This document shows positions 10,101 to 18,212 of a stretch of 64,000 bases of DNA, piece after piece; position 1 is the first letter of the stretch; the number at the start of each line of letters is the position of its first letter. A model generated the notes under the pieces. The model did no database searches, was not told the DNA's origin, and was given only the letters and a program-made list of their open reading frames with translations. The stretch is from the NCBI GenBank assembly GCA_964415255.1, contig CAYQAC010000004.1:31631-95630 (forward strand), read 5' to 3'. A program made the translations under genes and the position numbers. Source of the stretch: JAHBVY01 sp964415255. Its GTDB lineage: Bacteria > Myxococcota_A > Polyangia > Polyangiales > Polyangiaceae.

Positions 10101-10456
10101 ATGTCGATGGGCGCGCTGAACGGCACCACGATAGGCATCAGCACGCCCCAGCCGTCCATGGTGTCCAGCCGCTCACGGAGCCGTGACTCGAACTCCGTGA
10201 CGGCGATCATGGAGGCGTTCACGCGCCGCTTGGTGGGCGACTCCGCGTCGTAGCGGGTGGCGATGTCGTTCGGCAGCGCGATCTCTGGGAACGGCTTGTG
10301 GAAGAAGTCCATCTTCACCGTCACGTTGGCTGACGCTGCCTCCGCGAGCCCTTCAGGCTCGGAGGCGCAGCTGCCCACGCTGAGCAGCCCGAGGCAGGGC
10401 GTGAGCCAGAGGGAGCGGCGGAGGACCCTAGAGGTTAGGCTAGATGACTTTTTCAT
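7196..10456 (-). CDS. Large alpha/beta-hydrolase lipoprotein with calcium-type repeats
   Basis: A secreted lipoprotein of about 1086 residues. The ATG at 10456 is chosen: it lies one base after the TAA of the upstream barrel gene and gives MKKSSS plus a signal ending LLSVGSC. Residues ~180-240 hold four Asp-rich units (NRNGRLDPGED, NGNGVLDPGED, TDADGLLD) resembling thrombospondin type 3/dockerin calcium-binding loops. The hydrolase part starts at VIILGHGYTGN near residue 530 (oxyanion-hole HG), with the nucleophile elbow FFGGSLGGIM (G-x-S-x-G) near residue 665; a second Asp-rich pair (DTNGDGQPD, DFDGDGQVD) precedes it. Candidate acid and His lie toward the C-terminus. Resembles large bacterial virulence-factor-type lipases; substrate unknown. 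Tight coupling suggests partnership with the barrel protein. Confidence 0.85.
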   Translation of the reverse strand: MKKSSSLTSRVLRRSLWLTPCLGLLSVGSCASEPEGLAEAASANVTVKMDFFHKPFPEIALPNDIATRYDAESPTKRRVNASMIAVTEFESRLRERLDTMDGWGVLMPIVVPFSAPIDIQSVIDRHSDVDYATDDDAIYVINITPSSPRYGQIQHLDIGNGNFPSVLERQGLYWKNDPRGESLTLFFEEADEDRNRNGRLDPGEDINGNGVLDPGEDVNGNGVLDPPEDTDADGLLDVPNYRPGHKPAWDDLKGRADAIMTFYERQTNTLVARPLVPLDDHTTYAVVVTRRILDLDGKPVGSPYRTINHLGQTEQLQPLLDVLPKGLSLSDIAFTYSFTTQTIRAEWQAVRDGLYGHGVQKHIGEQFPAEVSKLHAMRDEGSHFPGMKRPHLLHGETWRPALELVQQQFTGGSPGVEYDTLNEGTAAIDYFTVGTFSSPQLFPREDAQGNPLPLDSQVWPADLSRKAAPAYPEDVHFTLSVPRKEVSARGEGKAVPVIILGHGYTGNRFDVLQVSSYFARLGFAVVGIDGPSHGLALSPVELTLARGLLGGQGLGATADALFSDRAVDQNADGLKDSGADFWTSYMFHTRDMVRQFALDYMQLVRVIRSFDGQRRWAHDTNGDGQPDLAGDFDGDGQVDVSKDSPFYFFGGSLGGIMAMIAAGVEPAISAIAPVAGGGGYADLGPRSTQGGVPEAFILRAMGPLFTGTLDADSGELLVETIVADLNDDITFPIATVSGLKPWDTMVTENLRNGVRRCGFISEAGTVRTSLEADLNDPVEIRFYRGPQVLPSKDCQLREGAVLVATVDQFQESFSFQGTPFTAGQPLVSLMEGLGLRRSHPDFRRMGGLAQMLLDPSDPAVLAQYWQKNPITYEGTGETTGAHALIITTMGDTSVPVSGGILVGRASGIVPYLENDPRYGVPANEKYISTYTTEGVHNLMRYVNPETGGGVHLDIENFSGGNDVWGSGIPRIDVPMRIGFEGEDLLGGKSAHIVPYTRPEGQHGFDMPGSNTDRAIKNCLAACTEEGEDPCNCSATEIYDVGFFMLNMVGRYFQTGGKELSADLCQSRNDCSFIPALPAARDASELD

Positions 10457-10457
10457 A

Positions 10458-12082
10458 TTACATCCGAACGTCGAGCATGAGGCGGGCGCCGCCCATCGCA
10501 GCGAGCTGCTGACCGTCCCCCTGGGTGAAAGCGGGCCCCGGCGTGAACACGCCGGCCTCACCGCCGAGCGTCGCCTCCGCGCCGGAGACGTTGAGGCGGT
10601 AGCGGATCCCGATGTCGTACTCCGTGCCCAACATGCGTGAGCTCACGCTGCCGAACGCGTTGCGCGGCGAGCCGCCGCCGATGATGCGGGTGTTGAAGGC
10701 GTCTGCTGGATCTTGCGCGGCGAAGGCGAACAGCGCGCCGCCGTACAGCTCGAGCCCGGCGGTGGGGCGCACCCGGAGCCGCGGGAACACGGCGAGCGTG
10801 TTGGTCACGCTGCCGCGGGTGGGGAGGCGGTCCAAGTCGTCAGCCGGCACACCCACCAGGTTCGTGTCCGCTGCGGTGGCGACGGTGCGCGCCGTCTGAG
10901 CGGCGATCACCTGGCGGTACAAGAAGAGCCCCACCTCGTAGTTGGGGTCTGCCTTGAAGGCGGTCTGCTTCTCGTCGTCGAAGTTCGAGTCGCCGGAGGC
11001 GTAGAGCACGTCCACCACCGAGCCGAACAGCCCCGCGTCCAAGTCGGCGCGCGCCGCCAGCCCGAATTGGCTCACGTCGTGCTCCTCAAAATCGCTGGTC
11101 GGCGCGAGCTCGGTCGTGCCGGTGATGTACGCGGCCTCTGTCTGCAGGTGCAGCCAAGCCGGGCCCAGGCGCACGCGGCTCCGCAAGTAGAGGTCCATCG
11201 CCAGCACGTCAGTGACGCGGCCATCAGGCGACTCCTGGCGCCGCTTGGCGGCGTAGGCGCCGCCGCCATGGGCGTGCCCCTCACCCAGCATGATGGCGCC
11301 CATGAACTGCCGCGCGGTGTCGCCCTCCAAGAGCACGTCGTCGTCAGCCAACAAGTCTTGATCGAGCCAGTCCATGCCCACGGCGAGCATCAACCCCAGA
11401 TCCGTCAGGGGACCTGTCGCGAGCTGCCCGCGCAGCACGCGGTCACCGCTGATCGGGTTGGAGAAGCTGGCGCTGCCGGGCGTCCAGCCGTGCGCGCCGT
11501 CGTTCGCCAGCAGGCCGAGGCCCCAGTGGCTCGTCTGCCACCCGGCGGTCAGGTGGGCGTACTGTGCCAGGGAGAAGCGCAGGTAGGCCTTGCGCAGCTC
11601 GTGATCGCCGGGCACCGGGCTCGGGTACCCAGCGCGGTCAATGGGGAACGCGGCGCCGGGGGGGAGGCTGGTTTCGTCGCCTAAGATGCCGGTGTAGAGG
11701 TCGTGCTCATACTCCGCGTGGAGCTGGATGGGCGCGAGCGAGAGGCCGCTGTTGTAGCGTGCGCCAATGCGGAACCGCGGCCGGTGCGTGACGCCGGGCT
11801 GATACTCGTTCAGCTCCCTGTCGACTGCCACCGCGGGGCTGAACTCGGTGGCGAAGCTGCCGTAGATGGGCACCTCGATCTTGGCGCACTCCTCCAAGTC
11901 TAGACGCAAGAGCGGCGAGTAGTGCTCCCGTTCCCCGGAGAGCACGTGGGCGGTGGGCGGGCCGCTGGTCTTCGCGCGGGCAGGCTCGCATTTGGGGTTT
12001 GGCGCGGCGCTGGCGGCGGCGCTAAGCGTCAAGCTGGCGAGCCCCAGGCTGGCTCCGAGAGCCCAGCGCGCGCCACTTGAGC
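10458..12082 (-). CDS. Outer-membrane beta-barrel protein, 5' end lost in gap
   Basis: Alternating amphipathic strands with aromatic ends (RFRIGARYNSG, LHAEYEHDLYTG, YLRFSLAQYAHLTAGW, ATLGGEAGVF) and a C-terminal strand LMLDVRM indicate a porin-like barrel; I cannot name the family. The frame continues upstream of the first listed start codon through ALGASLGLASLTLSAAASA, an obvious signal peptide with an A-x-A cleavage site before APNPKC, and then enters the run of Ns at 12083. The start codon and the n-region are therefore missing from the assembly. The TAA stop is one base before the ATG of the hydrolase lipoprotein, implying translational coupling. Confidence 0.8.
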
Positions 12083-12092
12083 NNNNNNNNNN
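12083..12092. other. Assembly gap (10 Ns)
   Basis: Ten consecutive N bases; real length unknown. It interrupts the signal-peptide region of the barrel gene. Reading frames running across it are artefacts. Confidence 0.98.
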
Positions 12093-12330
12093 CAGGAGTC
12101 ACCGCTGTGTGAGGGGTGGGGGTGGGCGCTACGTCGCGTGGGTGCATTGACATACAGAAACTCACGGTGCCGCGCGGCTGACGCGCTGTGTCGGGGCCTC
12201 GCCGAGGCTGTGCGTTTCTACTCGCATGCCGCGCAGGTGTCACCAGGGCATCACGCCTCAGAGCAACAAGCCGACGCGCGTTCCTTCACGCGCCGCGTCA
12301 CGGTGCGTCATCGCGCCTGGTGGGGGCTGG

Positions 12331-12354
12331 GGGCGCAGCGTGCTGCGCCGCTAC
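12331..12354. repeat. GCAGCGTGCTGC palindrome at coaX stop
   Basis: GGGCGCAGCGTGCTGCGCC followed by GCTAC. The CTA at 12351-12353 is, on the minus strand, the TAG stop of coaX, so the palindrome edge supplies the stop codon. Confidence 0.7.
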
Positions 12355-13130
12355 TTGCGGCGTTGGATGGCGTTGCGTTCGTGGAGGATGCGCAGGCCGT
12401 ACAAGGTGAGCGTGTCGTCCACCTCCTTCAGGCAGCGCGTGTGCGGCGCCATCAGCCCGGCGAGGCCACCAGTGCCGATCACGTGGCACTCGAAGTCGAG
12501 CTCACTGATGAGCTTCTCCACCACACCGTCCACCAAGCTGGCGTAGCCATGCACGATGCCTGACTGCAGCGCGTGCGTCGTGTTGCGCCCCACCACCCGG
12601 GGCGGCACCGCGATCTCGATGCGGCTCAGCTTCGCGGCGCGCGCCAAGAGGCCATCCAGGCTCACCTGGATGCCCGGCACGATCACCCCGCCGAGGTACT
12701 CCGCCTTGGCCGAGATGCAGTCGAAGGTGGTGGCGGTGCCGAAGTCCACCACGATGACCCCGGTGTGGAAGCGCTCGAACGCGGCCACCGCGTTCACCAC
12801 CCTGTCCGCCCCCACGTCACGTGGGTTCTCGTAGAGGATGCTGATGCCCGTCTTCAGCCCTGGGCCCACCACCAGCGCCTCGCGCGCGAAGGCCTGGCGG
12901 ATGGCGTCCACCATCACGTCGGTGAGCGGCGGCACCACGCTGGCGATGATCGAGGCGCTGACAGCGCCGGCCTCGAAGCCGCGCAGCGCCAGCATCTGGC
13001 GCAGGAACACACCGTACTCGTCCGCTGTGCGGGCGCGCACCGTCTCTGACCGGAAGGTCTGGACCAGCGCCTCCCCGCGATAGAGCCCGAACGCGATGTT
13101 GGTGTTGCCGATGTCGACCGCTAGCAGCAC
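12351..13130 (-). CDS. coaX: Type III pantothenate kinase
   Basis: Phosphorylates pantothenate, the first step of coenzyme A synthesis, in the cytoplasm. At 259 residues it has the normal length. The ASKHA-type phosphate motif is LAVDIGNTNIAFG at the N-terminus; PRDVGADRVVNA near residue 105 carries the pantothenate-binding GADR; VVDFGTATTFD near residue 128 is the second phosphate motif; GGVIVPG and VIGTGGLAGL follow. The start is GTG. It is not next to birA as in many bacteria; a small gene of unknown role lies 15 nt upstream on the same strand. The stop TAG is part of a dispersed palindrome. Confidence 0.96.
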   Translation of the reverse strand: MLLAVDIGNTNIAFGLYRGEALVQTFRSETVRARTADEYGVFLRQMLALRGFEAGAVSASIIASVVPPLTDVMVDAIRQAFAREALVVGPGLKTGISILYENPRDVGADRVVNAVAAFERFHTGVIVVDFGTATTFDCISAKAEYLGGVIVPGIQVSLDGLLARAAKLSRIEIAVPPRVVGRNTTHALQSGIVHGYASLVDGVVEKLISELDFECHVIGTGGLAGLMAPHTRCLKEVDDTLTLYGLRILHERNAIQRRK

Positions 13131-13145
13131 TTCAGCACCGGCGAA

Positions 13146-13421
13146 TTAGGCCAGGCGGCCGGCTCGGATGGGAGGCTCAGACGCAGGCGCGGGGCGCGTC
13201 TCCACCAGCACCTCTCCATCGCAGAAGAGGATGGAGCAAGAGGAGCGCCCCGTCTCGCGCATCCGCGCGCACAGGGCAGGCAGCTCTTCGTCCCAGTCCA
13301 CCACGTCCCCCTCCACGGGCTTGAGGGTGTTCTCATCGAACCGGCAGTTGTCGAGCGCCACCCATTTCCCGGCGAAATCACCGGAACGACACACTTGGAG
13401 CCAACTGAGCTTCGTACTCAT
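13146..13421 (-). CDS. Small hypothetical protein upstream of coaX
   Basis: A 91-residue soluble protein beginning MSTKLSWLQVC. The block DFAGKWVALDNCRFDE followed by a D/E-rich helix and RSSCSILFCDGEVLVE resembles the layout of short DUF5678-type proteins (G-K-W-V-A-L, then helix, then strand), but this is a weak pattern match. It lies 15 nt upstream of coaX on the same strand and a candidate promoter sits ~130 nt before it, so the two may be co-transcribed. Function unknown. Confidence 0.6.
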   Translation of the reverse strand: MSTKLSWLQVCRSGDFAGKWVALDNCRFDENTLKPVEGDVVDWDEELPALCARMRETGRSSCSILFCDGEVLVETRPAPASEPPIRAGRLA

Positions 13422-13552
13422 CGAGTCCTCGAGGGCTTCACAGAAAACAGCTAGCAGCGCTAGGAAGGAGCGGGGACTAGCCAGACCCCATGGCCCACAG
13501 AGGCCGATGGAGGAAGAGCAACCAAGAGCGCCGCAGCAGGCAGCGTGGGCTC

Positions 13553-13582
13553 GATTAAGACCGAGAGCCGTCGCTTCGTCAA
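13553..13582 (-). promoter_or_regulatory. Candidate sigma-70 promoter
   Basis: On the minus strand, TTGACG (13582-13577) and TTAATC (13558-13553) are 18 nt apart, about 130 nt before the start of the small gene upstream of coaX. Only a sequence match; no other support. Confidence 0.3.
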
Positions 13583-13680
13583 GCCAACGGTGTATGGCAA
13601 TATCTCACCGTTCACTACACTTTATCGTGCTGTGACGGAATGTTGTGTGAATTCCAGGTGTTACGGGTCCACAAAACGCG

Positions 13681-13729
13681 CTGGGGCGACCTCGCGGCCG
13701 CCCCAGTACAGCGAGGCGCGGGGCGCCTC
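13681..13729 (-). terminator. Paired hairpins after lipoprotein gene
   Basis: Two perfect stems immediately downstream of the minus-strand gene ending at 13739: GAGGCGC-GGG-GCGCCTC (13713-13729) and CTGGGGCG/CGCCCCAG (13681-13706). No T-tract, so termination is plausible but not certain. Confidence 0.45.
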
Positions 13730-13738
13730 AGCCGCTCG

Positions 13739-14428
13739 TCACTTCTCGTACACCTGAGCGGCCGCCATGCCCGAGCCGCCCGCCACGGTGAGCACCACCT
13801 TGACCGGCACCGCCATCGGCAGCGGCCACTTGTAGCAATCCGGGTTGGGGCCGAGCACCGCCTGGTAGCCGCTCACGTTGTCCTGCGCGAGCACCGGCGC
13901 GAAGCCTGGAACCGAGACCGTGGTGATGAACTGCACGTTCACCTCGGTGACGCCCGGCGGCATGCCCGCCGCCACCACCGTGTAGCACTTGCCCGGCTGC
14001 AGTTGGATCTGGCTCTCCAGCGTCTGGCCCGTCTGGAAGTTACCCATCAAAGGTGAGCCGAGCGGCTTGGCGCCGGGAGGTGCCGACTGCGCCGCCAGCT
14101 GGTTCAGCAGCGGCTGCACCACGGCGCCCGCCGCGGGATCGATCGGTGACGCTTGGCCGGTGCTTGGCTGCTGCATGCCAGGCAGCGGCGCGCCCGGCTG
14201 GCCCGGGGGTGGCGCGGTGGGCTGACCCGGCGGCGGCTGCTGGTAGCCCGGCTGGCCCGGTTGCGGTTGTTGGTAGCCAGGCTGTTGGTAGCCGGGCTGC
14301 TGATAGCCGGGCTGCCCATAGCCAGGCTGATACTGAGCCGGGGGCTCTTCCTCTTTCTTACGGCAGCCGCCGACGGCGAGGGCGCCGGCGATGAGGGTGA
14401 GCGTGGTGACCTTGAGCGAGATGCGCAT
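13739..14428 (-). CDS. Lipoprotein with PGYQQ repeats
   Basis: 229 residues. The signal peptide ends LAVGGC, a good lipobox, and an AGGGAG ribosome-binding site lies 8 nt before the ATG. Residues ~35-75 are a Pro/Gly/Gln tandem (PGYQQ repeated about five times), a flexible extended stalk. The C-terminal ~120 residues form a compact domain with GKCYTVVAAGMPPGVTEVNV and PDCYKWPLPM, a pattern I have seen annotated only as hypothetical in myxobacteria; the two Cys could pair. Likely outer-membrane anchored. Role unknown. Confidence 0.75.
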   Translation of the reverse strand: MRISLKVTTLTLIAGALAVGGCRKKEEEPPAQYQPGYGQPGYQQPGYQQPGYQQPQPGQPGYQQPPPGQPTAPPPGQPGAPLPGMQQPSTGQASPIDPAAGAVVQPLLNQLAAQSAPPGAKPLGSPLMGNFQTGQTLESQIQLQPGKCYTVVAAGMPPGVTEVNVQFITTVSVPGFAPVLAQDNVSGYQAVLGPNPDCYKWPLPMAVPVKVVLTVAGGSGMAAAQVYEK

Positions 14429-14622
14429 GGAAAAGCTCCCTGACGAAATGTCGGGTTGGGGGGCGGACGAGCCGCCCAGAAGCGGGAGGCTAGCCTATAG
14501 ACGGCCCGCTGCGGTGAGCAAGTCACTCGGGCGAACAAGTCTCAGGGGTCGCCTCCCAAGGCGTGAGCGAAGCGCTGAGAACGCCCCCATGGGCCCCGGC
14601 TTACACCCCGCAGCGCCATGAA

Positions 14623-15729
14623 TTACTCTGTGATTTCAATCACTTGCACCTCTGGAGCGGGTGCAGCTGGGGCCTCCGTAGGGTCCCCAGCGTCCGGAGC
14701 CCAGCGCACCCCGAGCGCCCCCACCGCCGCAGAAATCAGCCCCAGCCACTGGCTCGCGCTCACTGAGACCACGTCCCAAGCCTGCCCCGTGGCGGCGCGG
14801 ACCAGGAGCCACAGCCCCCCGGGCGCGAGCAGCAGGAGGTAGAGCGCGCTCCGCCGCCGCGCCTCACGCACCACGCGCGCCGGCCCCGCGCAGGCGAGCA
14901 GCCCCAAGCTGACGAGCCCCAAGCCGAGCAGCAGCTTGGCCTCCAGCGCCGGCCCGAGCAGGCCACGGTCGGGATCCGCGCGCCATATTTCCACGCAGAA
15001 ATTTATGCTGGCGAGCGCCAGCAGCGCCGCCCCGAACAGCTGCCCAGGCGCCTTGAGGCGCCGCCCGAGCCACACCAGGAGCCCAAACACCGCGAGCGAG
15101 AGCGCCGCGGCGTAGAGCTGGGTGGTGTGCACTGGGAGCGAGTGGGTGGCATCAAGGGGGATCAGGGCGGCGCGCACTTGGTCGGCCCAGGCGGGGGCGC
15201 CGGCGCCGTGGAGCTCCGCCTCCGCCCAGCGCGGGAAGCTGCCGAGCCGCTGCTGCCAAGCGGAGGCGCCGGGGGGCAGCGGGCGTCCGTAGTCGCAGCC
15301 AAAAACGTAGCAGCCAACGCGCACCACCGCGGCGCCCAGCAGGGCTCCGGGCGCGGTGCTGTCCAGCCAGCGCCACACCGCGACTGGGGCCACCTGCCGG
15401 CTGAGCCACAGCGCTCCCAACCCCCAACCCCCGAGCAAGCCAGCGTACCCGAGCAGCCCTCCATCACGCACGGTGATCCAACTGAGCCAGTGACGTGCGC
15501 CTGCGTCGAGCGCGTCGAGGTTCACCGCGACGTAGCTCACCCGCGCGATCAGGACGCCCCCCACCGCCGCGACGAAGCAAGCCGAGCTCGCGAGGGCCCG
15601 CGACACCCCCGCGCGCGACGCCAGCCCCAGCGTCAGCGTGTACGCCACGAAGGCCGCCACCACCAGCGATGCGCCCGAGCTGGTGACTTGCCAGTCGAGC
15701 CAGGGGATGCGCAAGAGGACCGGCTGCAT
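14623..15729 (-). CDS. Divergent Lgt-family (diacylglyceryl transferase-like) membrane protein
   Basis: A 368-residue polytopic membrane protein with about nine hydrophobic helices. Blocks match prolipoprotein diacylglyceryl transferase: DGGLLGYAGLLGG, VRVGCYVFGCDYGRP, HTTQLYAAAL and EIWRADPDRG. At the site of the HGGL box the His is replaced (GYAGL), and the usual Asn of the R-x-x-N-F signature is Cys. An extra segment of ~40 residues sits before the HTTQLY box, and the C-terminus adds hydrophobic helices and a Pro/Ala tail. In a genome so rich in lipoproteins a standard lgt probably exists elsewhere, so this may be a specialised or inactive paralogue. It starts 48 nt from the divergent lipoprotein gene. 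Confidence 0.82.
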   Translation of the reverse strand: MQPVLLRIPWLDWQVTSSGASLVVAAFVAYTLTLGLASRAGVSRALASSACFVAAVGGVLIARVSYVAVNLDALDAGARHWLSWITVRDGGLLGYAGLLGGWGLGALWLSRQVAPVAVWRWLDSTAPGALLGAAVVRVGCYVFGCDYGRPLPPGASAWQQRLGSFPRWAEAELHGAGAPAWADQVRAALIPLDATHSLPVHTTQLYAAALSLAVFGLLVWLGRRLKAPGQLFGAALLALASINFCVEIWRADPDRGLLGPALEAKLLLGLGLVSLGLLACAGPARVVREARRRSALYLLLLAPGGLWLLVRAATGQAWDVVSVSASQWLGLISAAVGALGVRWAPDAGDPTEAPAAPAPEVQVIEITE

Positions 15730-15777
15730 GACGCTCGCGGTACCATAGACCGCGCAGGTCCTTTAGCATCCTCCGCC

Positions 15778-16578
15778 ATGGGCCGTTCGACGTCGACGCG
15801 TGAGCCGCTGAGTAGGCAGCTAGGCTTACTGAGTGCTCTCTGGATTTTGGGGGTTTGGCAAGGCGCTTGCGTGCCACAAGACACCGAGACGCACCGCCAG
15901 GCGCCGAAGGCCGCGGCTCTCAAGCCTCGCGCGGCGCCTCCCCCAACGGCCGTTGATGCGCGGCGAGCCGCCGCTGGTGCGGACCCGCTGCTGACCGAAC
16001 CCTTCCAAGATGATTTCGAGCGCCCGCAAATCGGCGCTGACTGGCACGCCACCTCCGCCGCGTGGCGGATGGAGAACGGCGCCCTGTGCGTGGAGCGCGC
16101 GCGCAACCACCCGCTGTGGTTGAAGCGGCGGCTGCCGGTGAACGCGCGAGTGGAGTTCGAGGCGGTGAGCCATGACGCCGCGGGGGACATCAAGGCGGAG
16201 GTGTGGGGCAACGGCTTTGGTAACGCGAGCGCTGTGTCCTACAGCGACGCCTCGAGTTACCTCGCGATTTTCGGGGGTTGGAACAACCAGTTCCACGTCT
16301 TGGCGCGGCTCGATGAGCACGCGAAGACGCGCCAGGAGGTGCGCTTGGAGCCGAGCTCGACGGAGCTGCGGACCGCGCGCGTGAAGCAAGGGGAGACCTA
16401 CCGCTTCAAGATCGAGCGCAGCGACGGCAAGGCCGTCTCCTGGTGGGTGAATGACGTGCTGATCCACACCTATGATGACGCAAAACCGCTCGTGGGCGCC
16501 GGGCACGAGCACTTCGGCTTCAACGACTGGGACGCCCGGCTGTGCTTCGACAACCTGCGGATCACCCCGCTGCCATGA
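15778..16578 (+). CDS. Lipoprotein with lectin-like (LamG/DUF1961-type) domain
   Basis: 266 residues from the ATG at 15778; the frame is open further upstream but that part is antisense to the Lgt-like gene. The signal ends WILGVWQGAC, so lipidation is likely. The mature domain reads as a concanavalin-like beta sandwich: DDFERPQIGADWHATSAAW at the start, YLAIFGGWNNQFHVLARLDE in the middle and HFGFNDWDARLCFDNLRI at the end, the pattern of family members that bind or process sugars. I see no catalytic signature. The signal peptide codons ILGVWQ contain a copy of the dispersed TTTTGGGGGTTTGG motif. Confidence 0.75.
   Translation: MGRSTSTREPLSRQLGLLSALWILGVWQGACVPQDTETHRQAPKAAALKPRAAPPPTAVDARRAAAGADPLLTEPFQDDFERPQIGADWHATSAAWRMENGALCVERARNHPLWLKRRLPVNARVEFEAVSHDAAGDIKAEVWGNGFGNASAVSYSDASSYLAIFGGWNNQFHVLARLDEHAKTRQEVRLEPSSTELRTARVKQGETYRFKIERSDGKAVSWWVNDVLIHTYDDAKPLVGAGHEHFGFNDWDARLCFDNLRITPLP
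15845..15859 (+). repeat. TTTTGGGGGTTTGGC motif copy
   Basis: Lies within the signal-peptide codons of the lipoprotein gene starting at 15778. Confidence 0.6.
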
Positions 16579-16708
16579 CGCGCTGCGGCTGAAGGTGGCT
16601 TCGAGTGGCTGCCGTGACAGGGTGCCTGAAGGCGGCTTCGAGGTGACGTGGCTGCCGTGACACAGCCATGACGCGCACCGTCGAGGTCCCGTCGCTGCCG
16701 CGTGATTG

Positions 16709-16736
16709 TTTTTTTGGGGGGGTTGGACGGCACCGC
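16709..16736 (+). repeat. Composite T-run/G-run/TTGGACGGCACCGC motif
   Basis: Eight-nucleotide-plus T run, seven G, then TTGGACGGCACCGC; intergenic, about 120 nt upstream of the gene at 16853. The second half recurs at 28341-28354 and 29969-29982. Confidence 0.65.
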
Positions 16737-16790
16737 GTTGCGGAGTCGGTGGGCGGAGAGGCGTGGCGGCGCTTGAAGGCACCTTCGGCG

Positions 16791-16815
16791 GTAGGGGCGG
16801 GTTTCAAACCCGCCC
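16791..16815. repeat. GTAGGGGC palindrome, GGTTTCAAACC core
   Basis: GTAGGGGCGGGTTTCAAACC continuing CGCCC. A second copy is at 27191-27215. Same outer GTAGGGGC as the GCAGCATGCTGC family but a different core. Confidence 0.75.
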
Positions 16816-16852
16816 GCGCTGGTCGGCTTGCGGCGAACGGTGACCGCGTGTC

Positions 16853-18106
16853 GTGCTAGAACGCCAGGCTGCCGTGACGCCCGAGGAGCTAGAACATGAA
16901 ATCAGTGAGCTCGAGCATCGCCTGGAGCGGCTGCGCGCGCTGTACGAGCAGTACTTCCTCGGCATCGAGAAGATTGAGCCACACGTCGCGCGCAAGGACG
17001 TGGACCGGCGCTTCTGGGCGCTGCGCAAGATCAAGATCCGCAACACCGCGCGGCGCTTCAAGCTGCAGACGCTGATTCAGCGGTACAACACCTTCCAGCA
17101 GCACTGGGCGCGGATCTGTCGGGAGATTGAGAACGGCACCTACCGCCGTCAGCTGCTGCGCGCAGAGCGGCGCGAGGCAGGCGCGGTAGGGACCGCGCGC
17201 AGCGTGGCACCGGGAGCTGATACGGCGCGCGCGGCGAGCGAACGTGAGGCCGCCGCGACCGACTTGGCCGCGCTGATGGACGAAGAGATCGATCTCGCGG
17301 CGGAGGCCAAGCGCGCGCTGGCCGCGGTGATGGCGCCGCGCGCTGCGGCTCCGGCCGCTCCCGAGCGCGCTGCGCAGCACACGGCGCCTTCAGCGCCGCA
17401 GGCTTCAGCGCCGCGCGCGGCGCCTCCACCCCGCGCTGAGCGCTCTCAGCCGCTCGATGCGCTGGAGCTCGATGATTTGGATCTAGGGCCCGCGCCGAAG
17501 CGCGCTCCCGCGCCTTCACGCCCTCAGGCCGCGCCCGCTCCGCGCGCGCCCGTTCCAGGCGCCGCACACCCTCTCTCAGGCGCCGCGCGTCCACCCGCCA
17601 CACCAGGCGCCGCGCGCCCCATGCCCGTCGCAGCGCTCGGCGGCGCGCGCCCCCCAGCGAGGCCAGCCGCCGCGAGCCCCCAAGCCGTCAGGCCCCCTGT
17701 CCCAGCCACCGCGAGCCCCCAAGCCGTCAGGCCCCCTGTCCCAGGCGCCGCGCGTCCGCCCGCCGTGAGGCCGCCGCTCCCAGGCGCCGCTCAGGCTCCC
17801 GCAGCGCGCCCCCCTGTCCCCGCGCGCCCCGCGCCCGCTCAGGCTCCCGCCGCGCGGCCCCCCGCGCCTGCGCGGCCGAGCCCCGGCGCTTCGCGCCTCA
17901 GCGACGAGCGCGTGAACCAACTCCACGCCAACCTAGTCGCCGCCAAGAAGCAGCTCGGTGAAGCAGCCCAGGTGAGCCGCGGCGGGCTCCAGCGCCAGCT
18001 GGAGGCTTCGATGGTGAAGCTCCAAGAGAAGCACCAGGGCCGCAAAATAGACTTTGAGGTGGTGGTGCGCGAGGGCAAGGCCGTGGTGAAGCCGAAGGTA
18101 GGGTAG
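16853..18106 (+). CDS. MXAN_5187-like coiled-coil protein with Pro/Ala-rich linker
   Basis: 417 residues. The N-terminal 100 residues are a charged helical region (TPEELEHEISELEHRLERL..., then DVDRRFWALRKIKIRNTARRF). A ~200-residue low-complexity Pro/Ala/Arg linker follows, containing near-exact 13-residue repeats (SPQAVRPPVP). The C-terminal ~65 residues (SDERVNQLHANLVAAKK ... GRKIDFEVVVREGKAVVKPKV) match the C-terminal domain shared by proteins of the MXAN_5187 type in myxobacteria, to my recollection; no biochemical role is known to me. Start is GTG; a second GTG seven codons on is possible. Cytoplasmic, no membrane segment. Confidence 0.75.
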   Translation: MLERQAAVTPEELEHEISELEHRLERLRALYEQYFLGIEKIEPHVARKDVDRRFWALRKIKIRNTARRFKLQTLIQRYNTFQQHWARICREIENGTYRRQLLRAERREAGAVGTARSVAPGADTARAASEREAAATDLAALMDEEIDLAAEAKRALAAVMAPRAAAPAAPERAAQHTAPSAPQASAPRAAPPPRAERSQPLDALELDDLDLGPAPKRAPAPSRPQAAPAPRAPVPGAAHPLSGAARPPATPGAARPMPVAALGGARPPARPAAASPQAVRPPVPATASPQAVRPPVPGAARPPAVRPPLPGAAQAPAARPPVPARPAPAQAPAARPPAPARPSPGASRLSDERVNQLHANLVAAKKQLGEAAQVSRGGLQRQLEASMVKLQEKHQGRKIDFEVVVREGKAVVKPKVG

Positions 18107-18212
18107 CGCTTGGGTGGCTGCTGCGTAGTGGCGTCAGCTTGAAGCGACTCAGTGGTTTGGAGCGCCCATTTGACGCGTTGACCAGGCTCCTGCCTCGGAG
18201 AAGGCTATCAGG

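Larger units (their letters stand above)
13422..13738. other. AT-richer intergenic region
   Basis: Noticeably richer in A/T at 13555-13640 than its surroundings. Carries a candidate promoter for the minus-strand gene at 13421 and two strong hairpins at its right end. No gene or repeat family seen. Confidence 0.5.

Noticed and set aside
12022..12243. Open frame reading across the N run
   Set aside because: It depends on the arbitrary length of ten Ns and is in a different frame from the real signal peptide.
15127..15777. Long in-frame N-terminal extension of the lectin-like lipoprotein
   Set aside because: It is antisense to the Lgt-like gene, and the signal peptide right after 15778 fixes the start there.
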